From assembly GCF_964199755.1 (NCBI RefSeq), contig NC_133930.1, positions 56,015,962 to 56,079,961 on the forward strand: a stretch of 64,000 nt of DNA, in the 5' to 3' direction. This document shows, piece by piece, positions 50,738 through 61,306 of the stretch. This stretch comes from Larus michahellis. Its lineage: Eukaryota > Chordata > Aves > Charadriiformes > Laridae. Both the position numbers and the translations under genes were made by a program. Each line of letters opens with the position of its first letter. Positions within the stretch are counted from its first letter, which is position 1. The notes under the pieces are model-generated. The model was not told where the DNA came from, did no database searches, and saw nothing but the letters and a program-made list of their open reading frames with translations.

Positions 50738-50920
50738 AATTAATTTCTATGCTTTAATACCATCTAAGAGTCCTTAGTGAGAAGAGGATCTGCTTGCTAT
50801 GCAGGTGCAAGTTTTCAGCACCACAGCACAACAGCAATACCACCCCCTTCTGCCCTCCTCAGGGCTTCTCTTTGTGAACCACTTTTTCTTTTTCTTCCTT
50901 TTCAGCTCCATGCTGAACAA

Positions 50921-50959
50921 CCCCATGCAGCTAATCTGATTATGCTAATTTGTACTTCA
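50921..50959. promoter_or_regulatory. Homeodomain palindrome TAATCTGATTA in 30-bp core (copy 2)
   Basis: TAATCTGATTA (50932-50942) is a P3-type palindrome for paired-class homeodomain dimers, followed by GCTAAT. The core 50930-50959 matches 26904-26933 at 24 of 30 positions, ending in the same TACTTCA. It is a candidate enhancer element about 8.6 kb 3' of TAL2. Confidence 0.4.
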
Positions 50960-51598
50960 TGAACCCAAAGACTGTAACGGGATCTGCGGAGGGTGAGCTG
51001 GGCTAGGGATGAGGGTGGTGAGTACAGGAGAGAGGGTATGGGAAGGGGGAGCACAGACAATGGGTTCAAGTCAGTTAACAAAAAAAGCCGTCTGTATTGC
51101 CAAACAAAGCACACTCCGGGTAACCCCTTGCTGCTCTTGACAATTTAGAGTGTCCCAAACTAGCCTGTGCTACTGAGCAGAAAAGGGAGCACAGAGAATA
51201 TACAATGAAGGGACACAATGAGAAGTCTGTTTCCTGTTGAACGTTGCTTTTCTTTCTCCTTAACTAATCCTTCCCAGAATCTAGTAGTTGAAGTATGGTC
51301 CACAAATTGTTCATCGGGTGGTAGCTATGGCACTAGACGGCTTCTGAGCACATACAACCTCTTCTGTCCAACTAGACTGACACTGCACTTGAAATTTATT
51401 GAATAATGGGCAGTGGCTTTGCAGACACACACTCACAACTCTAAATATGGACTCCCTCTCTGTAGGAGCTGACAGTGACCCCAACCTGGTGTTACCAACA
51501 TTGCCTCTGCTACAGCTGGAATTGTCCTGAGAGGAAACATAAAGGGTATGGAAAAAATAGTTTTCAAGATTAAAGCAACCCTATGGTAGAGTTTCAGC

Positions 51599-52140
51599 AA
51601 CCGCAGAATTGTTCATGTTGGCAGGGATCTCCTGGGATCATCTGGTTTAAAACCCCTGCTCAAGCTGTGTCACCTAGAGGTGGCAGCCCAGGATCGTGTC
51701 CAGTCATATTTTGAGTATCTCCACAGATGGAGAGTGCACAAACTCCCTGGGAAAACCATTCTTGTGTTTGCCCACCCACGTATTAAAAAGTTTTTTATTG
51801 TGTTCAGATGGATTTTCCTGTTCTTTAATTTATGACCATTTGTCCTCTCAGCAGGCACCACTGGGAAAAGTCTGACTCCCTGTACGTCATTCCCTCCCAG
51901 CACATATTGGTACGCATTGAGCAGCTTCCCTTCAGCCATCTCTTCTCCAGGCTGAACAGTCTCTCTTCCTATGAAAGATGTTCCAGTCCCTCAATCATCC
52001 TTGTGGTCCTCCACTGGACTTGCTCCAGTAAGTCTATGTCTCTCTTGTACTGGGAAGCCCAGAACTGGACACAGCACTCCAGATGTGGCCTCACCAGTGC
52101 TGAAGAGAGGGGAAGGACCACCTCCCTCGACCTGCTTGGA
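51599..52140 (-). mobile_element. CR1 LINE, 3' end fragment, reverse orientation
   Basis: About 540 bp complementary to CR1. The + strand shows the tail end near 51599-51625, then CAAGCTGTGTCACCTAGAGG, GCAGCCCAGGATCGTGTCCA, CTCTTCTCCAGGCTGAACAG, CCCTCAATCATCCTTGTGGT, GGCCTCACCAGTGCTGAAGA and AGAACTGGACACAGCACTCC. It is well preserved in order but has lost its open frame. Confidence 0.92.
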
Positions 52141-53870
52141 GGACCATGATTACTCCTCAGGGTACTGTCATTTGTGCAGGATCAAGACAGAGTGTTGCTC
52201 TGAGTTGTTTCCCAGGATGGTGTGAGCAAGCACAACTCTACCACTGCCTCTGCTGAGTATACTTGCCACAAACCAGAAGTATATTTTGTCTTCCAAACTG
52301 GAAGTTGTTGGAAGGAGGCACCTTGTTTCCACACATAATGAAAGCAGTATCTATCTATATGTATATGCCTGCAGAGGTGACAAGAGAGGGAAGGGGGCAT
52401 TGCAACACTTCCAGCAAGAAACGGGCCTGAACTTGCTGTCAAACTCTGGTGAACGTTCTTTACAAGCCAAAGGGCATATGGCCAAATATTAACTATTTCC
52501 TTAATGTCTGTTTTTTGTTCTGAGCTCCTCTCAGGTGGAAATTCAGAAGGTTGGTTTCTAAGAGACAATTCCTGCCTTTGCTGAAGATAAACCATGCGCT
52601 ATTGAGAGGAAAAAGGGGAGATGGAAGAAAGACATTTGCTCTGCACTCCACCTTAAATAGGGCAGCTCCCCTTTCTCATGCAGAGCAGACTATTCAGTCC
52701 TGCAGTCCTCAGCAGAATTTTTTCGGGACACCATTTTATGAAAGCAAATGGAGGAAAAATGACTGTCTTAAAGCTGTCGTCTCAGGTCCAGCTGCATTTG
52801 CATTATATTTCAGAGAGGGGATTACACGTAGTCTATTTGATAGGGTAGAAAATATGTAGTATCTTGCTGGCATTGTTCTTTTATATCTGAGATCTCATTT
52901 GCTGAATGTGTAGTGCATTACAGTGTATATATCTGTATTTAACAAAACTAGCTCTAAACAACACTGTCAGTGGAGCGACTAAGCAAAGGAGCAGAAAAAA
53001 TATTGGAAACGTAAGATTAACAGGTTAAATTCAAATATAAAGACTATGCTTTTTGAAATTATCACACGCTGATTGGGGCCTCTATGTTCATAATATGCGC
53101 AGAAACATCCTTTGCTTTTTTCCTTTTCCCTGGGAAGCAGGGAAGCTTATCAGATGTGAGCCAAACCAAACAGCATTTTTATGAGCTGTGCTGTATTACA
53201 CATAAATACATCTGATTAAACAAATCGCTTGAAAGCTGAGACAATCAGTAATACCAGATCCTATGCTCCTTCAAGGCCAGATTCTTGAAGGTATTGGAAC
53301 ACCTAAAATAAAAGTTCACCTAGTGAACTTTACAGAGCTGGGCTTTTGCCCTAATGACGCATCTAACACAAAAAAAAGGCACTGCATGCAGCATGGCTTA
53401 CTGCACAAGAGTAGTCTGAGGCATGGTGACTTGTACTGTATGAAGTCTTACTGTATCCTTTTATTCCCTTCTACCGCCCATCTTGAGTGAGATCAGACTG
53501 GCGAGGACTTGACAACAGAGATAAACAAAGTATGTGGCATAATCCAGAGAAGGACCTGCTTTGCCACCTTGGCTTTCTCCTGACTTGAGGGATGACCTTG
53601 CCCAGACCACTGCTTTTCCTAACGTTTTGTTTACAAAGATAGTGAGTTGTACTAAGCAAGGATATTTCTTTTGCTGCATATATATATAGGGAGTTTAATG
53701 CAACAGGCTTTGACCTCATTTGAAACTCCTAAATAATATTGCAACATATAATACTAGTGCAATAACAGTTATGTTAACAGGAATATATAAGAAATGTATT
53801 GCAAATTGTTATTGGCAATAACCTTAAAACGAGCTAGCAGTGATTATTAACGGCATGAATTTTTCCAGAA
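52141..53870. other. Intergenic with candidate regulatory element
   Basis: No gene recognised. The stretch 53060-53260 is AT-rich and contains the GATA/E-box composite described separately. Confidence 0.55.
53146..53214. promoter_or_regulatory. GATA/E-box composite pair (candidate enhancer)
   Basis: CTTATCAGATG at 53146-53156 overlaps a GATA site (CTTATC) with a bHLH E-box (CAGATG). Read on the other strand it is CATCTGATAAG. At 53209-53219 the + strand has CATCTGATTAA, so the same E-box-plus-AT unit appears inverted about 50 bp away. E-box/GATA composites are typical targets of TAL-family/GATA complexes, though the classical spacing is wider than here. Confidence 0.35.
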
Positions 53871-53879
53871 AAAAAAAGT

Positions 53880-54308
53880 GAAGTTGGTGGAAATGATCAA
53901 GGGAATGGAGCATCTCTGTTATGAGGAAACGCTGAGAGACCTGGGTCTGTTTAGCCTGGAGAAGACTGAGAGGGGATCTTGTCAATGCTTATAAATATCT
54001 AAAGGGCTGGTGTCAAGAGGATGAGGTCAGATTCTTCTCAGTGGTGCCGGTGACAGGAAAAGAGGCAATGGGCACAATCTGAAACACAGGAAATTCCATC
54101 TCAACATGAGGAGGAACTTCTTTACTTTGAGGGTGGCAGAGCACTGGAACAGGCTGCCCAGAGAGGCTGTGGAGTCCCCTTCTCTGGAGATATTCAAAAC
54201 CTGCCTGGATGCAATCCTCTGTAACCTGCTCTAGATGAACCTGCTTTGGCAGGGGGGGTTGGACTAGATGATCTCCCAAGGTCCCTTCTAACCCCTACAA
54301 TTCTGTGA
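53880..54308 (+). mobile_element. CR1 LINE, 3' end fragment
   Basis: About 430 bp of CR1 3' region: GGTCTGTTTAGCCTGGAGAA, GACTGAGAGGGGATCTTGTC, GGAGGAACTTCTTTACTTTG, AGAGCACTGGAACAGGCTGC, CCAGAGAGGCTGTGGAGTCC and GGTTGGACTAGATGATCTCC. It ends with CCCCTACAATTCTGTGAAAT, a weak form of the tail. Confidence 0.93.
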
Positions 54309-57300
54309 AATAGGACCACAACTTTCATATTGAGAACAGACTCTCATATTCTGGAGTACAGAGTGGGACTGGTCAATTAACTACAATGACAGTCGTGTAA
54401 AGATGAAAGACAATGAAGGATATTAAGCAGATGTTCTCAGGAATCATGTATATAATGAGAGGAGAAAGAGGCTGCTCAGCGCTTGTCAGTGCTGAACCAT
54501 AAGTCAATACAAAGGCTAAAAGTTCAAGCAGGGAACATTATGGGAGAGTAACACTGCAGTAGTCCTGAGTGCCATTGCCTCAGCCCATGTACCTGCTGAA
54601 GGCGAGTCATGACTGTAAGGAAAGACATCTTTGAATCTTGAATGCATCAAAAGAGTGGTGGAACCTGCTTCAGCCCTGTGCACTAAGCATCTAGTGATAC
54701 ATCTAACGGTGCAATAGGGAGATAAGGAAGGCAAGTATGAGTTCAAGCCCACTCTAGAAGTTCAGTAAGTTCAATAAGTTCATCTTGTTAAGGAACAAGA
54801 TGTGCTAAAAAGAGGCTTGGCCCAAAACCGAAACCTAAGCAGAGATGAAAAGTACTGGGCACTCATTTCTAGCCCTTTTCTAGAAGAGCTACACCCCTTC
54901 AGCCAAGATAACTTTTGTATGGGATACCTCTAATGCCCTGATTCATAACTGAGTTTACTGCTGTAATAAAGAGGTAAAATACATGGAGTATGTAACTCAA
55001 GAGCCTGAATCACATGCTTTGCCTAATTGTGTGGACATAACCCAAGGGTATATGCTAGAGACCTCCTGGATCGAGCCAGCAGCACTGGCTAGAAGTTGCT
55101 CCAGTCCCCAGTATCAGGCTTCACCTAGGAATCAACAGAGTGCTGCTGCTTTAAAGGCTGTAGGAGAAAAGAAATGTTAAATGGATTCTTAAATATTTGT
55201 GAGAATCTAATCTGATCTGAGGCGATGTAAGTCTAAACAATGCTACTGCTCAGTTTAAAAAAAACTTCCATTTCTCCACCTTGCAATCTAGACTGGTATC
55301 AACTATCAGATAAGGAAAATACACACAAAAAAAATAGTGTTAGGCGATAAATGGCTGTGTGATCTTCCTGTGATTTATTTTCTCAGCTAATTTTTTCAAA
55401 TTGTCACTTTAGCAAACAAGTTCATAGAAAAAACTTAAAGGAGACAGAAGAAGGTGGCCTGCTGGAGGAAGAGCGTGGAAAAGAAGGAGGGTAACAATAG
55501 TGAAGCACAAAGTTGGAAGGTACGCAGTGGTAAAGGTGAGGCCTGATTATATGAGTGTTCATTGAAAGCATCCACGAGAGTAAGGTGACAAAGATGAGAC
55601 GAACAGGCAGATTCTCAGAGAGAGACAGGAGACTGAGAGGTGTACTGAGCCATGACTAAATGCTGAGGATGGCATGGAGAAAGCAAGAAAATCAGGCAAA
55701 CTGGGAATGTGATAATAACTGGGAGGAGTGACAAGAAATAGGCAAGGTTGATGAATATATGGTGTTAGAGAGGAAAAAGAGGAAAGTGGACTAGAAGATC
55801 GAACTAAGCAGCTTGAGGGGGATAAAAGACTGTTGAAAATGGGGAGGAAATAAGAATGGGGCAGAAAACTATGGAGCAGGGCTGGAACTGAATTGGAAGA
55901 AGATAGATAGCAGTGTGGCTGATGACTACAAATCACAAACACAGCAGGATGAGTGCAGACAATGGGAATGTCCATTTTCATATGTGGCAAAGATAACTAC
56001 TTTAACCTGACTTGATTCTGATACATAGACTTGAGTTTGAGAGATCTTCTAAGAGAGATAAATTAATCTAATAATACATAAAACAGGAATATTTCTAATT
56101 TCCTCATTTTGGGAAGTAGGTTACAGACATACGAGTTTTGAGGCATACTAATGACTAAAGAAAGTCCTCCTTGTTGTTTTTTTCCTAAGGCACCATTTTT
56201 GAATTCCAGGTCAAAGTCTGTAGAATCCCAGACATTACGAAATAAAACACTAAATAAACATATCCCACATTTAGCAGCAACTTCACCAGCCGTGCTTGCA
56301 TCCTAGGTACACAGACCTTCTCTTCAAATACCAAATTAGCATAACTGCCATATAAAATGGACACAAGAAATTAATCAGATATGACAGCTCCAGTTCACGT
56401 TATCTACAACTTCCGTCCCTAAGATCTAGGGAGCAATGGGTTACTGATGTCATGCTCTGTAGACATTAAAGATGTGGACACACACTCACTTTGAAACCAC
56501 CTCTCTTTGTTACTTCTCTCTTTGTTACTGATGAGTGTTATGTAGGGATTTCAGCTTTGCCTGGAATGGACCAAGACCACCTCTCTATCCAGGATCAATT
56601 ATGACATGCAGCAAGGCAACCATCAGGAGTAGCTGACAGGCATGTAACATCCCCAGCTTTCACAGATGTCTCACAAGTAAAACTGTGGCAATTTCGTGAA
56701 CAGCTGGAATGTTTTCTGAAGCAAATACAGAAAATGTTGGCATTGATTTATCAGTGTCCTCTGGGAAAGGACAACTAACCCTGCTGAAAAGTACTGTGGC
56801 ACATGTGGACGCTGAATAGCTAATCAGCAGGTGTCTAGAGTGTGTTTAAGGTCATGCCAACATTCCTTGGGCAAGAGAGTCAGTTCAGGCTTCTGCTTTA
56901 TTTTCACGTTGAGCTTTACAGTCTTGCAACAGTGCAGAATACTAAACACCTCATTTTAAAATTTCCTATATGCTTAGCGTGCTCAGCTATTTTTATTAGC
57001 CTACCCACAAGAAATGAAGGTGTATCTGTTCCTCCTGTTCAAAATCAGTAAAATACAAAAAATTGTGTAACACAGACACATAAAAACATATCTAGCTTAC
57101 ACAATAATACTATCTTTTCACACTGCCACAGTTCTCTCAGCATCAGCATATTTGGTCCAAGGATGAACAGGATTATTTCAGAGGTGCTTATCCTCTGTTA
57201 TCTTTAAATTGTTTCTGAAATATCCAGGGCAGCTGGAAAATCAATGACCAATTTTAAGTTTTCTTATTTGTTACTGTACTCTTATTCCACAGACTGTGTT

Positions 57301-58390
57301 CCTTGGTCTGATTTCTCTTTGGTGGGTTCCTCTGTCCTATGCTCTGCCAAGGCGCTACCCTGAATGCACAGAAATCTCACTAATCTCTCCTTGGTTATCA
57401 CCAAACTTAGAGTAACTGCTGTTCTTATTTCCCACTGGTGCTGGAGGTAGAAAACCCACCAAAACCTCTCTCTAGTTTAGCTGTGTTGATTAACACACAT
57501 TTCCCACTTAATTGCTGCAACGGTGGCTTGTGGAGATCCACCTTCACACTAGCTAGCTCTGCTTTGGAAAGCAATGCTTCAGGTGAAGACTCCCTGAAAG
57601 AGGATATTGTACGTATTTGAGGACATGACTAGAGATTCAGGTAGCTATTGCCAATCTGCTACCTGATAGCACCGGTAGTGGTACCATTGCTGGCACTTTA
57701 GAGAACTTGGGTATATCTACATGAGCTGTAGGCACAGCGGTAGCTGCGCTGCAGACAGTGCCATCAGGCACGACACATTGCTGGCCCAAATTAAGGTTCT
57801 CTTTCGTGTCACTATAGATTTGTTGTGGTCATTTGCCATTTTTATTTCTCTCCCTCTCCTATGATCACACGCAAGATAGATAGTCTGAATAGTTTTTACT
57901 TTCTAGCAATGAACATGATGCCACTCAGTGGGAATAAAACAGTACTGCAAGGAGTAGTCTAGTATTTCTAAATTTGTGGGTAGAGGATCCCTACATGGCA
58001 TAAAGCCCTGTCAGTAACTCCTCTGTTGTTGCAGCTGCATAGACACATATTGCTGTTCAGTGGGAAATAGAATGATACTGATTTCTGCCAGATAATGCAA
58101 TTTACTAATTTATTATGTCATACCACCTATCAATTGTGGCAAAGTGATATTCTGCTCTAAGAAAACAACATGTGGTTTTCATGTTGCACATAAGCACAAG
58201 AGGAAATAAGAATTAGAAATGTTGATAATAAGACTAGTAAGAGATACTTTGGCTAAATCATGTAGATGAAATGCAGGATGGATATGTCCAGAAAATAGAA
58301 ACCAGGCAGAATCATGAGAGAGAAAATGAGTCACTGGACAAGCAGAAAGGAAGAGGTATTGAGAAAAAGGAGAACTTATTCTGTGAATAT
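54309..58390. other. Intergenic, nothing recognised
   Basis: No gene or repeat family recognised. A 15-bp tandem duplication (CTCTCTTTGTTACTT) occurs at 56501-56530. A 143-codon minus-strand frame at 55559-55990 encodes a Ser/Pro/Leu-rich low-complexity product and is probably not a gene. Confidence 0.6.
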
Positions 58391-58396
58391 GCTACT

Positions 58397-58546
58397 CATT
58401 TCACCATCCCTGGAGGTGTTTAAAAAAAGGGTAGATGGGGCACTTAGGGACATGGTTTAGAAGTGGCTCTTGTCAGGGTAGGCTAAAGGTTGGACTCGAT
58501 GATCTTAAAGGTCCCTTCCAACCTCAACCATTCTATGATTCTATAA
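58397..58546 (+). mobile_element. CR1 LINE tail fragment
   Basis: CACCATCCCTGGAGGTGTTT, GGGACATGGTTTAGAAGTGG, GGTTGGACTCGATGATCTTA and AAGGTCCCTTCCAACCTCAA, closing with CCATTCTATGATTCTATAAA. About 150 bp with the octamer tail intact. Confidence 0.93.
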
Positions 58547-58859
58547 AGAGTACAGTCAATGAAAAGAATGGCTCACTATTCACGGCGAGGGAAAGTTATT
58601 CTGTGAAAAGCCCAGGTGTTTGCTATCTTTCCCTGCATCAACCTTTTTCAAAAAATTATCCTACAGTTATTCCAGCTATTTCCTGAACTTAGTAGGCAAA
58701 AACCAAGTTTAAGAGCATCTGAAGAAATTGTGTGGTTTCAGATTGCTTAGCTTAACTTCACCACACAGTGTGCAGATCTTAGAGCCACTAACAGTTCTCT
58801 TCACCAGCTTGTGGAAATTGAATAGTAAGGTAAAAATGGTGCCTTTCTTCACTAGGAAA

Positions 58860-59895
58860 AACAGCTGAAGAATCACAAACCAGTAAACTTAACTTCCACA
58901 CCCAGCAGGAAAAAAAAAAAAAGTATGCTGAAAAAGTTGGTAGACCAACAACCTCTAACATAAATCGATCAAGGCCAGTGTCACATCAATGTAATTTCCT
59001 TCTATCGCAAGTTAGCCAGTCTGGTGGACAAAGAAGATGCAGATGTTGTGTATCTTGGAGTTAGTACGTCTTTGATAACATTTCACTTGTGAGGCTCATG
59101 ATCAAGCTAGCTTTGTTGAAAATACTGTAGGATTGATGGAAAACTGGTTAGAGATCTACTTTAAGAAGACAAAACAGCTAACAATGGCCTTTGCTAAAAA
59201 AATTGGATGTAAAGGTGTATTAAATGGGTTCCTGCTGAGGTCTGTCTGGGACATAGTATACATGAAGACCCCCAGCAATTATTAGGCAGGTGATGAACAG
59301 ATGACATCAACCTGGGAAAGACCACATGCTGGAGGATAGGACTGTAATCCTAAAAACTCTTGATGAACTGAAAAAATGTTCCGCAGGAGAGGAAAAAAAA
59401 AAAAAGAAAAAAAAAAGGGGAAAAGGTCTCACACCTATACCTGGTTAAGTGCACTGACCTGTGTGTAAGAACAGCCAGCTGCAGGCAGGTATCACAGGGA
59501 ATAAGCACAAATGTAGAAAAGGCTCTGGGGGCCACAACCAACCTCAAGCTTACCATGAACCAGGAATAGCTGGGTGCTTTTTCTTATAAAAAGGCCAACA
59601 AAAGACCCGCTAGAGATGGTAAATGTCCCGACAGGCAAAATGCGACTTCGGAGGGGAAGGGAACGGCTGGTGAGGCGCGGAGAAGGGAGATGTTTCTTCA
59701 CCATGAGGGTGGTGAGACACTGGAACAGGTTGCCCAGAGAGGTGGTGGAAGCCCGAATCCTGGAAGTGTTCAAGGCCAGGCTGGATGGGGCTCTGAGCAA
59801 CCTGATCTAGTGGGAGATGTCCTTGCCCATGGCAGGGGGTTTGGAACTAGATGATCTTTAAGGTCACTTCCAACCCTAACAATTCTCTGATTCTA
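58860..59895 (+). mobile_element. Long degenerate CR1 LINE (RT region to 3' tail)
   Basis: The last 250 bp are clear CR1: CACCATGAGGGTGGTGAGAC, ACTGGAACAGGTTGCCCAGA, TGGAAGTGTTCAAGGCCAGG, CTGATCTAGTGGGAGATGTC and a tail CTCTGATTCTATG. Upstream, an eroded order of CR1 RT-region matches continues: GTCTGGTGGACAAAGAAGAT, TTGATAACATTTCACTTGTG, ATGGAAAACTGGTTAGAGAT, ATGCTGGAGGATAGGACTGT, AACAGCCAGCTGCAGGCAGG, AAAAGGCTCTGGGGGCCACA. A purine-rich insertion lies at 59389-59426. The clear part (59640-59895) is certain; whether the rest is the same insertion or an older copy is not. It ends only about 340 bp before the TMEM38B start codon. Confidence 0.75.
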
Positions 59896-60238
59896 TGCCC
59901 TCAGGGGAACACCTCGCCGTGACCGGGCCTGGCCCGCCGGGAGGGCACCGACCCCCGCTCCAGCCGGTCCGCAAGCACAACCCGCTCCTGCCCGGCGTTA
60001 CCCAGAACCGCCCCCGAGCAGGTACGGCAGCGGGAACACCCCTCAGGACCTGAGGAGGGTCCGGCCGGACAGCGCGCCACGGCCGCGGGGGAGACCGGCT
60101 ACAGGGTGCCGGCACCGCCTGCAGGGAGCCGGCCGCCCCGCCCCGCCGCTGACGGCGGCCGGCAGGGGACAAGCTGCCGGCGCCCGCCCGCTGGGCAGCC
60201 GTTTATCGGTTCTCCGTCCCGCCGCCGTCCGCCCGGCC

Positions 60239-60344
60239 ATGGAGCTGTGGCAGGTGCCGGTGCTCTTCTCGCGGCTGCCCATGTTCCCCTTCTTCGACCT
60301 GGCGCACTATGTGGCCTCCGTCATGGCGCTGAAGGAGCAGCGGG
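60239..60344 (+). CDS. TMEM38B: TMEM38B (TRIC-B cation channel), first coding exon only
   Basis: TRIC-B is a trimeric monovalent-cation channel of the ER membrane. It passes K+ as counter-ion during IP3-receptor calcium release; loss causes osteogenesis imperfecta type XIV in humans. The exon encodes MELWQVPVLFSRLPMFPFFD followed by LAHYVASVMALKEQR and the first base of a split Gly codon. The FPFFDLAHYVASVMALK segment matches the start of the first transmembrane helix of human TRIC-B. The ATG has a strong context (GCCATGG). The donor is GG|GTGAGC at 60345. The N terminus is two residues shorter than the human one. Later exons lie beyond the right edge. Confidence 0.93.
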
Positions 60345-60521
60345 GTGAGCGGCCGCGGGGACGGTTAGCGGGGCGGGGCGGAGCCCGCTCTTTTTTTCCC
60401 CTCTCCGTGTTTCCCCGGCCCTCTGCCGCGTCCCCCAGCCGGGCCAAGCCTGCGGCGGGGGCCGGGCAGCCCCCTGCCGCCGGTCGCCCTAGCCTCGGAT
60501 GGGCAAGGGTGGCCGCCGCGC

Positions 60522-60531
60522 AAGATGGCGG
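60522..60531 (+). promoter_or_regulatory. TMEM38B: YY1-type motif AAGATGGCGG
   Basis: Exact match to the extended YY1 consensus on the + strand, about 280 bp inside intron 1 and still within the CpG island. YY1 sites are commonly just downstream of CpG-island transcription starts. Confidence 0.5.
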
Positions 60532-61239
60532 GGGTGCCTAAGGGGAGCCGGGGTGCCGGCGGGGGTTCGCCTGGGCTTTGCCGCTGGGTCTCAGCGGGAG
60601 CTGCAAGTGTCCCGCCCGGGCTAAGGTGTTAGAGCACCTGGGGGTCTTTTGTGTCGAGGTCTGCTCAGCTTGCAAAACGTTAGAGAGTTGTTGGGGTTCC
60701 CCCCCTTCCACGCTACTTTTGGATTTTATTCGTTTTTAATGACGAGTGGCCGAACCTCTGTTCCCGCGCATACTCCTACAAAGTCTCAGGTGGTTGGTGT
60801 GTGCTTTGGGGCAGCGATAGGTTTGTCTGCGCTGCTCCAGGCCTCTGAAAAGCAGCAGCCCTGTAAGGCAGAAGTTTGAGGTTTTACACCGAAGCGTGGC
60901 ACAGGTGCAGCTGGGGGCTCCGCTGGCAGCCCTGCGCCTCCCCCGGCTCTGCCCCTGCCACCTGCTCCGCTTCCATCAAAACCCACATGGTCTTTGCTAG
61001 TCCCTAAGTGTGCAAATAAGATCATCTGCAGCCTTCATTGGGCCGTCTGGCAATAAATAATGTCTGTTTGGCTGCAGAAACCACATAGGAAGCGCCCAGA
61101 CAAACTTTTCTTGCCTTCTCAGAACTACAGGCACTGGTGAAATCAGCCGGGAGTTTTGTTGAAAACCTTTCTGCAATTTTAAGATTTTAAAAGTGCAAAG
61201 AATAAAAGGGCTGACACCCTTTCCCCCCACCCCAAAGTT

Positions 61240-61306
61240 AAGTTTATGGTTGGACTTGGTCTTTAAAGGTCCCTTCCAACCCAAACCATTCTATGACTTT
61301 ATGTGG
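61240..61306 (+). mobile_element. CR1 LINE tail fragment
   Basis: TGGTTGGACTTGGTCTTTAA, AGGTCCCTTCCAACCCAAAC and CATTCTATGACTTTATG form the last 65 bp or so of a CR1 copy, in TMEM38B intron 1. Confidence 0.88.

Larger units (their letters stand above)
42961..51598. other. Repeat-poor intergenic region downstream of TAL2
   Basis: No gene and no recognised transposon in 8.6 kb. It contains a compound microsatellite (49158-49216), a pyrimidine-rich tract (50608-50737) and the second homeodomain palindrome core (50930-50959), listed separately. Open frames on both strands show no domain. Confidence 0.55.
59900..60640. promoter_or_regulatory. TMEM38B: CpG island promoter of TMEM38B
   Basis: A very GC- and CpG-rich block, in sharp contrast to the surrounding AT-rich DNA. 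It spans the region upstream of the TMEM38B ATG, exon 1 and the start of intron 1. No TATA box. GC boxes (GGGGCGGGGCGG) at about 60368-60380 and a YY1-type AAGATGGCGG at 60522-60531 lie downstream of the start codon. Transcription probably begins within roughly 60100-60230 as a dispersed CpG-island promoter; the exact site is not visible. Confidence 0.8.

Noticed and set aside
55559..55990. 143-codon minus-strand open frame rich in Ser, Pro, Leu and Phe
   Set aside because: It is the complement of a purine-rich stretch, which produces long low-complexity frames by composition. No signal peptide or domain pattern is convincing.
60043..60282. Minus-strand open frames of 80-100 codons over the CpG island
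   Set aside because: Long open frames are expected in very GC-rich DNA; the products are Pro/Arg/Gly-rich with no domain.
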